Shown piece by piece: positions 48,807 through 56,104 of a stretch of DNA of 64,000 bases. The position numbers and the translations under genes are program-made. Numbering within the stretch: position 1 is the stretch's first letter; each line of letters opens with the position of its first letter. The notes under the pieces were generated by a model. It was not told where the DNA came from and did no database searches. It saw nothing but the letters and a program-made list of their open reading frames with translations. Origin of the DNA: Rhizobiaceae bacterium. GTDB lineage: Bacteria; Pseudomonadota; Alphaproteobacteria; Rhizobiales; Rhizobiaceae. The stretch spans positions 124,001 to 188,000 of the forward strand of contig JAHBYV010000001.1 of NCBI GenBank assembly GCA_019635795.1, read 5' to 3'.

Positions 48807-49487
48807 TTAGAGACCGGTTCCGCGAAAGACAACCAGCGGCGTCATCAGCAGAATTCGAAAATCGGTCAGCAGTGAAAGTGTGCTGGCATACTTGTTGTCA
48901 TAATTCGCGCGTTCGGCAAAAGTGGACTGGTGCCGTTCGCTGATCTGCCAAAGTCCGGTCATTCCCGGGCGCAAGTAGAAATAGGCAGTACCTGGGTACT
49001 GTGCGCGCTGATCCGGGCACATTGGGCGAGGGCCAACGAGGCTCATGTCGCCAATGAAAACATTAAAGAGCTGCGGTAGCTCATCGATCGAATATTTGCG
49101 AAGCAATCGACCAATGCGCGTGATGCGCGGATCGGAAGTCAGCTTCTGGTGCGTGTCCCACTCTGCTTTCGCTTCAGGGTCTTGCTCAAGATAGCTTTCG
49201 AGAACCTTGTCAGCATCTGGAACCATGGTTCTCAACTTCCAGATGCGGAATTCCTTACCGTCCTTGCCAAGACGCGGCTGCGAATAAAACGCGCTGCTGC
49301 CGTCCCGGCTTACCATGAATGCGCAAACGCCAACCAATGGAAGCGCAACCGGTGCCAATGCCACGGCCGCGGCTACATCTAGCGCGCGCTTAACTGCTGG
49401 ATAAAGCGACCAACGACTACCAGTGCCCGCTAAGGATGGAGTCGTGCGCAATTCCAGGTGCATAGATCTGGATTGTGCCCCCGACAT
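48807..49487 (-). CDS. Undecaprenyl-phosphate sugar phosphotransferase (ExoY-like)
   Basis: This 226-residue protein is a single-membrane-segment initiating sugar transferase: hydrophobic helix at about residues 37-58, then RLGKDGKEFRIWKLRTM, the DELPQLFNVFIGDMSLVGPRP core (about 160-185) and LRPGMTGLWQISERH. These enzymes load the first sugar phosphate onto undecaprenyl phosphate to start a surface polysaccharide repeat unit. The sugar (glucose or galactose) cannot be told from sequence alone. The ATG at 49487 was preferred over a TTG at 49499. It is divergent from the chain-length gene, with a 600-base structured region between. Confidence 0.9.
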   Translation of the reverse strand: MSGAQSRSMHLELRTTPSLAGTGSRWSLYPAVKRALDVAAAVALAPVALPLVGVCAFMVSRDGSSAFYSQPRLGKDGKEFRIWKLRTMVPDADKVLESYLEQDPEAKAEWDTHQKLTSDPRITRIGRLLRKYSIDELPQLFNVFIGDMSLVGPRPMCPDQRAQYPGTAYFYLRPGMTGLWQISERHQSTFAERANYDNKYASTLSLLTDFRILLMTPLVVFRGTGL

Positions 49488-49720
49488 GGAATGCCCCAAT
49501 TAAATAAGCCCGAATATATTTTCTAGAAAACGCATAAAATCGGCAATAGACCGAACATAGATAATAGTTACTATTTGAGAGGTATTATTAGTAAATAAAT
49601 CAGCCAAAATGAGTATGGCGAATCTATACAGAAACTATATTTGAAGAATACATTACGGCAGAATTTCACTTTAGCAGACGATTGTCGAATACGTGAGTTA
49701 GCCGATGGGGGAGCCAGCAT

Positions 49721-49774
49721 CATACAATGGTGGAAGAACCACCCATGGCGCATTGTATGTGTGAGTTTTTTTTT
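49721..49774 (+). terminator. Hairpin plus nine-T tract in the polysaccharide intergenic region
   Basis: CATACAATG (49721-49729) and its complement CATTGTATG (49751-49759) enclose an inner GGTGG/CCACC stem, and a run of nine T residues lies at 49766-49774, six bases after the hairpin. This looks like an intrinsic terminator or the 3' end of a small RNA, yet no gene on the + strand ends upstream of it. It is an isolated transcript-end signal in a region without coding sequence. Confidence 0.5.
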
Positions 49775-49867
49775 GGAATCAGTCCGAATCATCGTGTGGC
49801 GATGGCCCGAAGATTCGCCGCACAAAGACCCCAATAACGTAATATTGTGTGGGCCAGCCGCAGCTAA

Positions 49868-49893
49868 GCCAGATTTGCACATGCCAATCTGGC
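49868..49893. other. Inverted repeat in the polysaccharide intergenic region
   Basis: GCCAGATT (49868-49875) and AATCTGGC (49886-49893) form a perfect eight-pair stem with a ten-base loop. It is placed between the T-tract hairpin and the nested hairpin and may be part of the same structured RNA or a protein-binding site. Confidence 0.5.
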
Positions 49894-49958
49894 CAGTTAG
49901 ATGGCTTTGCAACTTGCGATTTAACTGTTTCGTGGCAAAATCGCGCGTACTCAGTTGG

Positions 49959-50018
49959 TATCTGGGTGAATACGATTAACCAAACGGATTAGCCCGTTTG
50001 CTCCTAATCGCCCAGATA
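49959..50018. other. Nested three-stem hairpin upstream of the chain-length gene
   Basis: Three perfect inverted-repeat pairs are nested around one centre: TATCTGGG (49959-49966) with CCCAGATA (50011-50018), CGATTA (49973-49978) with TAATCG (50005-50010), and CAAACGG (49981-49987) with CCGTTTG (49994-50000). This gives 21 base pairs in a 60-base element ending 85 bases before the start codon of the next gene. It is a candidate structured 5' leader, small RNA or repeat element. No T-run follows it on either strand, so it is not a simple terminator. Confidence 0.6.
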
Positions 50019-50103
50019 AAAGCCTATCAGCGATCTAGTCTCTTTGCGTTGGCCATGAAAGATCGGTGTTCGGGATAGTAGGGCAGAATGGGCATAGGGG
50101 CTT

Positions 50104-51609
50104 ATGGGAGACATTGATCTCAAATTTTATCTGGCATTGCTGCTACGTCGTTTGCCGATCGTGGTCGGCCTTGCTGCAGTCTGCACAGTTGTGGCGGTCA
50201 TCGTAGCTCTTATGATTCCCAAATCATACGAGGCGAGCGCGCGTCTCGTCGTGGAGGCTCCACAAATTCCGGCGGAGATGGTGAGAACTACGGCGCCGAC
50301 CAATGCGGTCGAGCAGCTTCAGATCATCGAGCAGGAAATCATGACGCGAGATATACTGATTGATCTGGCAAAGCGTCATGGTGTGTATGACGCCTATCTC
50401 GCTGTGAATGATAATGATATAGTGGCGGATATGATCGGTCGGTTGAAATTCCGCCAGCTGTCACTCGAATCTGCGGCGCAGACCGGAGCCACGGTGTTCA
50501 GCATCTCTTTCCGCTCCAAGAATCCGGTTCAGGCGTCGAACGTCGTGAATGATGTGGTGGACCTGGTGCTGGAGCGTGACACGCGCCTCAGAACGCAGCG
50601 TGCAGCGGACACTCAACGTTTCTTTGATCAGGAGGTCGGCAGGCTTGGCGAAGAGCTGGCCGGGCTGGACAAGCAAATTCTTGAATTCAAGAATGCCAAC
50701 AAGGATGCTTTGCCAGACAGCCTTGATTTCCGTCACAATCAGCAAAGCAGCCTGCAAGAGCGGCTTGGCTCGCTGGATCGTGAAGAAGCAAGTTTGCGTA
50801 GCCGTCGCGAAAATCTGGTCCAGATTTATCAAAAGACGGGCCGCGTTGCGACTGGGCCGGTTTCGCCTGAGCAGCAACTTCTCGAGGACTTGAACCGAGC
50901 GCTCTCCGAACAGCTTTCCTTGTTTGCCGAAGACAGCCCGAACATTGTGGCGCTTCGCAAGCGGATCACCGATCTGCAAAAATCGCTGCGCGAAAAGAGT
51001 GAAACCGGAGAAAACCAGCAGGGAACCTCAGAATTTGACCTGCAATTGGCAGATATTGACCAGCGTCTCCAGTTCATCGACAACGAAAAAGAAGACATAC
51101 GCAAAACTCTGGCTCATCTAGCCGAAACAATTTCAAAGACGCCCACAAACGAAACGGCTCTTAATTCGCTGGTGCGTTCACGCGACAACACGCAATTGCA
51201 ATACAATGCTGCTGTGGCCAAACTCGCTGAAGCGTCGGCTGGCGAGCAGATCCAGATTCACGCGAAAGGCGGACGTCTTGCCGTGGTCGAGCGAGCAACA
51301 CCGCCTGTTCATGCGGCAAGCCCAAATCGCAAGCTGATTGCCGGCCTCGGCCTCTTTGGTGGAGCAGGGCTTGGGTTTGGCATTGTTATCCTTATGGAGC
51401 TTTTGAATAAAACAATTCGTCGTCCCAGCGAGCTGGCGGCCATTATTCCAGGTCAGCCCTTCGCAACCTTGCCTTACATTCCGCAGCCCAATGAACCGGT
51501 GCTGAGTGATTTCTGGCAAGGATGGCATAACGCACAGCAATTTCTGCGCAATTTGAGTGCGCGGCTTCCGTGGGCCGTGACTGACAACGCCGGTCTGGGA
51601 GGCAGGTAA
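50104..51609 (+). CDS. Polysaccharide chain-length / export protein (Wzz-GumC family)
   Basis: This 501-residue inner-membrane protein has membrane helices at about residues 17-37 and 413-433 enclosing a large periplasmic coiled-coil region (about 165-395), the layout of polysaccharide co-polymerases. It has no fused kinase domain; the partner ATPase is encoded by the next gene, six bases on. It would set chain length and couple export to the kinase-like protein. The ATG is preceded by AGGGG. A long leader with strong secondary structure lies upstream. Confidence 0.9.
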   Translation: MGDIDLKFYLALLLRRLPIVVGLAAVCTVVAVIVALMIPKSYEASARLVVEAPQIPAEMVRTTAPTNAVEQLQIIEQEIMTRDILIDLAKRHGVYDAYLAVNDNDIVADMIGRLKFRQLSLESAAQTGATVFSISFRSKNPVQASNVVNDVVDLVLERDTRLRTQRAADTQRFFDQEVGRLGEELAGLDKQILEFKNANKDALPDSLDFRHNQQSSLQERLGSLDREEASLRSRRENLVQIYQKTGRVATGPVSPEQQLLEDLNRALSEQLSLFAEDSPNIVALRKRITDLQKSLREKSETGENQQGTSEFDLQLADIDQRLQFIDNEKEDIRKTLAHLAETISKTPTNETALNSLVRSRDNTQLQYNAAVAKLAEASAGEQIQIHAKGGRLAVVERATPPVHAASPNRKLIAGLGLFGGAGLGFGIVILMELLNKTIRRPSELAAIIPGQPFATLPYIPQPNEPVLSDFWQGWHNAQQFLRNLSARLPWAVTDNAGLGGR

Positions 51610-51615
51610 GGCAAG

Positions 51616-52500
51616 ATGCTGAATATTCAACTCGCCCTCCAAAAGGCAAAGAGCAACGCCAACGACCGCTGGAAGCAGACTGACTCCACGCCTCAACGCG
51701 CTGCACAGCAAGTTACCCGGCAGCCAACCGCAGTTCCGTCGACATCGCCGGTTTCGGCTCCTGCGCCAGTCCACGCGCTTCCGGTCGCACGTCCGTTAGG
51801 CGAGAACTGGGAAAGCCTGAAACAATGGGCGCCGGACGACATTGCTCTGCGCGAAAATCGCGTTGTGACACTGGACCATTCAGACGCTGCGCGTCCGTCT
51901 TTCGACATGCTGCGAACTAAATTGCTCCAGGTTTTGCGGCAAAACAATTGGAAGTCGATTGCTATAACGTCGCCAACTGCGGCTTGTGGAAAATCCACGG
52001 TCAGCGCAAATCTGGCATTCTCCCTGTCTCATCAGGTGGATTGCCGGACGGTTTTGCTGGATTTCGATCTACGGCGTCCGTCGGTGGCAAAGACGTTGGG
52101 AATGAAGAACCCGCCTTCAATGGAAGAGTTCCTGAGCGGAAAGGCCAGTGTCAACGAAACGTTCGTTCGCTATGGATCAAATTTGGCCATTGCTGCGAAC
52201 GACAAATCGGTAACGCACGCATCTGAGTTGTTGCAGAGCGCGACAGCCAAAGCAGCACTTTCTGCAATGCAGGTGCGGCTGGAACCCGATGTTGTGCTTT
52301 ATGACCTGCCGCCGATGCTGGCATTTGATGATGTGATGGCGTTTGCGCCCAGCGTGGATTGCGCACTGATCGTAACAGCGGCTGAAATGACGACCGGTGC
52401 AGAAGCCGACATTTGCGAATACGAACTCTCCCAGCGAACCAAGGTGCTCGGAGTCGTTTTGAACAAGTGCCGGTTCACTCCGGAAAAATATGGGTATTGA
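51616..52500 (+). CDS. CpsD/BY-kinase-like ATPase with altered Walker A
   Basis: This 294-residue protein resembles cytoplasmic bacterial tyrosine-kinase partners of co-polymerases. After a low-complexity Pro/Thr/Ser/Ala-rich stretch (about 25-60) it has the P-loop ITSPTAACGKST (about 117-128), Walker A' VLLDFDLRRPS (about 146-156) and Walker B VVLYDLPPM (Asp about 230). The loop has Ala-Cys where Gly-x is usual, and the C-terminus has only two tyrosines (ending KYGY), not the usual cluster, so autophosphorylation may be reduced. It lies directly between the chain-length gene and an ExeA-like ATPase. Confidence 0.87.
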   Translation: MLNIQLALQKAKSNANDRWKQTDSTPQRAAQQVTRQPTAVPSTSPVSAPAPVHALPVARPLGENWESLKQWAPDDIALRENRVVTLDHSDAARPSFDMLRTKLLQVLRQNNWKSIAITSPTAACGKSTVSANLAFSLSHQVDCRTVLLDFDLRRPSVAKTLGMKNPPSMEEFLSGKASVNETFVRYGSNLAIAANDKSVTHASELLQSATAKAALSAMQVRLEPDVVLYDLPPMLAFDDVMAFAPSVDCALIVTAAEMTTGAEADICEYELSQRTKVLGVVLNKCRFTPEKYGY

Positions 52501-52503
52501 TCA

Positions 52504-53400
52504 ATGCACGAGGCGCGCGTGACGCAGGCACCACAAAAGGATGCCGGGCAGGATCCGGCAGCGGCCCTGAATTCCTATCTTATCTATGCACAGTTCTTCG
52601 GTCTGCGTGAGCGTCCGTTCAGCCTGCTGCCAAACCCGGACTATCTCTACTGGACCGAGGGGCACACGCTGGCATTCGCCATGCTGGAATATGGGTTGGT
52701 GACGTTTGCGCCGATTACTGTGATTACCGGCGAGGTTGGTGCAGGCAAAACCACACTTATCCATCACCTTTTGCGGTCGATTCCCCGCGATCTGCGCATT
52801 GGACTCATCTCCAACGCACAGGCCGAACGTGGCAAGCTTATCGATTGGGCGCTACACGCGCTCGGGGAAGAGCTGGAATCGCGTATGTCGTACGTCAAGC
52901 GCTTCAAGCTTCTCGAAGAGATTGTACGCAACGAATATGATAGCGGGCGCGGAACGGTTCTGATCGTGGACGAGGCGCAGAACTTGTCGAAAGCCATGCT
53001 GGAAGAGCTTCGGTGCTTCTCGAACATGAACGGGTCGAACGAAGAGCTGCTTCAAATTGTTCTTGTAGGTCAGCCGGAATTGCGTCGCATGATTAGCGAG
53101 CAACGGATGCCCCAGTTTGCCCAACGCGTTTCAGCCCAATTCCACCTGACCGGTATGCCGGAATCAGCAATTGGCTCCTACATCACGCACCGCCTGAAGG
53201 TGGCGGGGGCCGACCATGAGATTTTCGGGGCTGACACTTTCGAGCCGATCTACAAAGCAAGCAGGGGGTTGCCTCGTATCATCAACCAGATCTGTGATTA
53301 CGCTCTGGTCTATGCATTTGCACAGGAACGCCACACGATCGACGCTGCCTTGATCGAAAGCGTCATTGCGGATCGTCGCGCTCAGACACGGCCTGCATAG
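52504..53400 (+). CDS. ExeA/GspA-like AAA ATPase
   Basis: This 298-residue ATPase begins with YAQFFGLRERPFSLLPNPDY (about 28-47), the start of the ExeA/GspA-type family, with Walker A GEVGAGKTTL (about 76-85), Walker B VLIVDEAQNL (Asp about 156, Glu 157) and the C-terminal SRGLPRIINQICDYAL. Relatives occur with tyrosine-kinase-like proteins in exosortase-linked exopolysaccharide loci and in type II secretion. It follows the kinase-like gene by 3 bases and ends the operon before a hairpin terminator. Its role here is unknown; no exosortase gene is in the window. Confidence 0.88.
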   Translation: MHEARVTQAPQKDAGQDPAAALNSYLIYAQFFGLRERPFSLLPNPDYLYWTEGHTLAFAMLEYGLVTFAPITVITGEVGAGKTTLIHHLLRSIPRDLRIGLISNAQAERGKLIDWALHALGEELESRMSYVKRFKLLEEIVRNEYDSGRGTVLIVDEAQNLSKAMLEELRCFSNMNGSNEELLQIVLVGQPELRRMISEQRMPQFAQRVSAQFHLTGMPESAIGSYITHRLKVAGADHEIFGADTFEPIYKASRGLPRIINQICDYALVYAFAQERHTIDAALIESVIADRRAQTRPA

Positions 53401-53419
53401 CCGGAGATGAAATTTATAG

Positions 53420-53450
53420 AGGCCGCGTAGACCTATCTGCGCGGCCTTTC
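53420..53450. terminator. Bidirectional terminator between the ATPase and glycosyltransferase genes
   Basis: AGGCCGCG (53420-53427) pairs perfectly with CGCGGCCT (53440-53447) and is followed by a short TTTC. An inner AGA/TCT pair lengthens the stem. It lies in the 70-base gap between two convergent genes, the expected place for a shared terminator. Confidence 0.75.
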
Positions 53451-53470
53451 CATTGATGAGCTCAATGCAA

Positions 53471-54706
53471 TCAGGACAGAACTTTGCGGTAGGCGGCCAG
53501 CAAAGGTTCTATGCTCTGCTTCCAGCTAAGCTTGTTTTTAACTCTCTCCTGCCCGATGAGGCCCATCCGATCTCGCATCTGCGGATCGCCCAGCAATATT
53601 TCGATCTTGTCTGCGAAATCGACGGGGTCGTTAGGTTTGGCGTACAATGACGCTTCCGCAGCGGAGACCCGTCCCTCTGTCAATTCGAACTGCACGATAG
53701 GCTTGGCAAGCGCCATATATTCCATGATCTTGTTCATGGTGGACTTGTCGTTCATCTCGTTCACCCGGTCGGGGTTCACGCAAACATCGGCGGTTGAAAG
53801 AACTTCCAGCAAATCTTTATCCGGGGCCCTTCCGGTAAACGTAACGAAGTCCGTTATTCCGAGGTCTATTGAAAGCTGTTTCAATTCCTCAAGGCTCGGG
53901 CCAGAACCAACCAGAACGAACTGAATGTCAGTGCGACCCTTGACCTTGACGAGGTGGCGCACTGTCTCAAGCAGAAGATCAATGCCTTCCTGCTGCCCCA
54001 TAACGCCAACATAGCCAACCAGATATTCCCGCGAGTTCTTCCATCGCGCCTCCGGCTCGACTGGCCGTACGCGCGAGAGCTCGGGGCCGGAACGAACGAC
54101 AAACACATCTTGCGGGTTCATTCCGCCGCGATTGATAGCTATTTGCCGGTAGCTTTCATTTGTAGCGATTGAAACTTTCGCAAGGCGGAAAGTTAGCCGT
54201 TCAAAAAGCACCATCAGCTTCCAGAAGAAATCCCGCCTGCCGAACTTCGCTTCATACAGTTCGGGATTGATGTCGTGGTGGTCAAACAGATACCGAACCC
54301 CAAACAGCCGGAAGGGCGCAGCGACCAGAAAGATGAGATCTGGCGGATTGCAGCCATGGATCACGTCGATTCCGTGACGAAAGAATATCCGGGTCGTTAG
54401 AACCAGTTCCCAGAACAGCGCCGCCCCGTATTCCAGCAGATAGCCAACAGCGCCATTAGCCTCCACAGGAAGCGGATGGCGATAAATGTGGATACCTTCA
54501 AGGACTTCCTCGCGCTTTTCATAACCCTTTCCAATAGGGCATATCACGCTTACATCCGCGCCTGCGGCTTTCAGTGTTCGCGCCTCAAGCCACACCCGAC
54601 GATCAAACGGCACGGGAAGGTTTTCAACGATGATAACCACGCGCTTGCCTGCAAGCGCAGTGGGATCAGGCACGGCTATGGAAGTCGCCTCAGAAGTCTC
54701 CGCCAT
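53471..54706 (-). CDS. Glycosyltransferase family 4 protein
   Basis: This 411-residue protein is a GT-B fold enzyme: N-terminal half with RVVIIVENLPVPFDRRVWLE and VDVIHGCNPPDL-like strands, and a C-terminal donor domain with VGYVGVMGQQEGIDLLLE, VLVGSGPSLEELK and NDKSTMNKIMEYMALAKPIV, where the glutamate of EYMA contacts the nucleotide sugar. It probably adds a sugar to the lipid-linked repeat unit at the cytoplasmic face. The nucleotide-sugar dehydrogenase starts 8 bases upstream of it in the transcript. The sugar donor is unknown. Confidence 0.9.
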   Translation of the reverse strand: MAETSEATSIAVPDPTALAGKRVVIIVENLPVPFDRRVWLEARTLKAAGADVSVICPIGKGYEKREEVLEGIHIYRHPLPVEANGAVGYLLEYGAALFWELVLTTRIFFRHGIDVIHGCNPPDLIFLVAAPFRLFGVRYLFDHHDINPELYEAKFGRRDFFWKLMVLFERLTFRLAKVSIATNESYRQIAINRGGMNPQDVFVVRSGPELSRVRPVEPEARWKNSREYLVGYVGVMGQQEGIDLLLETVRHLVKVKGRTDIQFVLVGSGPSLEELKQLSIDLGITDFVTFTGRAPDKDLLEVLSTADVCVNPDRVNEMNDKSTMNKIMEYMALAKPIVQFELTEGRVSAAEASLYAKPNDPVDFADKIEILLGDPQMRDRMGLIGQERVKNKLSWKQSIEPLLAAYRKVLS

Positions 54707-54714
54707 TTGATTCC

Positions 54715-55977
54715 CTACAAGGTATGTGTGTTCATGACGGGCTTGTCAGACAGGTTCAATGCATTGCCGGTTGCGTTGTTTACGATAATGAGGTCCCAGC
54801 TTTCAGCATCGGCTTCCGCGAGAGGAATAAGCAGTTCGTCGATTGTTGGCAGGTTGGAATATGCATAGCCAAGATTTTGCCCGCGCAAACGGACTGGTTC
54901 GAGGTTTGGATCGAAGATGCGGAGAGAGTAACCGTTCTCAAGCAGCTTGCGAGCCAGATCGACATTCGGGCTTTCGCGCAGATCATCGGTCCCAGCTTTG
55001 AAGGCCAATCCGGCCAAAAGCACTTTCCCGCCATTCGGAAGCCGCCTGCGTACTTCATCAAATTGATGGTTTTTGTGAGCTTCGTTTGACCTGAGCAGGC
55101 TGTCCAGCATCGGGGCGTTAATGCCGGCATCGGTTGCTATGAACTGGAGTGCGCGCACGTCCTTGGGAAGGCACGATCCTCCGAACGCTCCACCGGGACG
55201 CGTATAATAAGAAGATATGTTGAGTTTGGTATCAGAGACGAAAATCTTGTGTACGGCCGAAGCGTCTATGCCCAATCTCTGGCAAACACGTCCGATCTCG
55301 TTTGCAAACGCAACTTTGGTTGCATGCCAACTGTTGTCGACAAATTTTGTAAGTTCCGCCTCTTCAAAATGCGTAAGAAAGGTCGGGGCGTCCACGCCTT
55401 TGTGAAGCTCTTCCATAGGCGCGGATGGCTTTCCATCCCAAGTGCCGACCACGATTTTAGGCGGGTGGAAGTAGTCGTGAATTGCCTGCGCCTCGCGCAG
55501 AAATTCCGGATTGTAGACGAGTTCCACGCGGTCGCGCCAATCCGGGCCCATTACGCCACGAAATATTGGTGCAATCAGATTGCGCATTGATCCCGGCCGC
55601 ATCGTGGAACGAAATGAAACCGTTATGCGCTGGTCAGGCAGGGTAAGCATTGCTTGCGCGATCTGGCGCGAAACGTCAGCGACATGGGCCATGTCATGCG
55701 CGCCGCTCGGTCCGCTTGGTGTGCCAACACAAACGATTGCAAGGTCTGCTCCCGAAAGCGCTTCAGGCGGGGATTTGGTTGCAGACAAAAGGCCGTCCTT
55801 CAATGCCTTCTGCATCAGTTCGGTCAGTCCCGGCTCCTGAAAAGGCGCGATGCCCGAATTGATGTCGGCCAGCTTTGCATCGCTCACATCCACGCCCACG
55901 GTGTGGTGGCCTTGGCTTGAAATGCAGCAGGCCGCAGTGAAGCCTACATAACCCAATCCGAATATCGCTACTTTCAT
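54715..55977 (-). CDS. Nucleotide-sugar dehydrogenase (GDP-mannose/UDP-glucose type)
   Basis: This 420-residue enzyme oxidises a nucleotide sugar twice to the uronic acid. It has the N-terminal GLGYVG (about 7-12), FVDNSWHATKVAFANEIGR with the catalytic lysine near 221, and GGAFGGSCLPKDVRAL with the nucleophilic cysteine near 269. The FANEIG and GGAFGGSCLPKDVRAL forms are closer to GDP-mannose 6-dehydrogenase (AlgD) than to UDP-glucose dehydrogenase, and a phosphomannomutase-family gene lies upstream, so GDP-mannuronate is a reasonable inference. It is co-oriented with the glycosyltransferase downstream (8-base gap). Confidence 0.87.
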   Translation of the reverse strand: MKVAIFGLGYVGFTAACCISSQGHHTVGVDVSDAKLADINSGIAPFQEPGLTELMQKALKDGLLSATKSPPEALSGADLAIVCVGTPSGPSGAHDMAHVADVSRQIAQAMLTLPDQRITVSFRSTMRPGSMRNLIAPIFRGVMGPDWRDRVELVYNPEFLREAQAIHDYFHPPKIVVGTWDGKPSAPMEELHKGVDAPTFLTHFEEAELTKFVDNSWHATKVAFANEIGRVCQRLGIDASAVHKIFVSDTKLNISSYYTRPGGAFGGSCLPKDVRALQFIATDAGINAPMLDSLLRSNEAHKNHQFDEVRRRLPNGGKVLLAGLAFKAGTDDLRESPNVDLARKLLENGYSLRIFDPNLEPVRLRGQNLGYAYSNLPTIDELLIPLAEADAESWDLIIVNNATGNALNLSDKPVMNTHTL

Positions 55978-56104
55978 TCTGTACTCTCCGCCCGTCCAAG
56001 CCGAAATGTATTACCTTCGGTTGATCTAAAGTTAAGCCGCAATTAGTTCGTCTCAGTTTATTTTGCGGCTCAAATCGTGTTCATGTTTCAAAGGCAGGGC
56101 GTGA

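Noticed and set aside
49571-49979. Two opposing ORFs of about 112 codons in the polysaccharide intergenic region
   Set aside because: They overlap each other on opposite strands, lack ribosome-binding sites and family-like sequence, and cross the inverted repeats described as structural elements.
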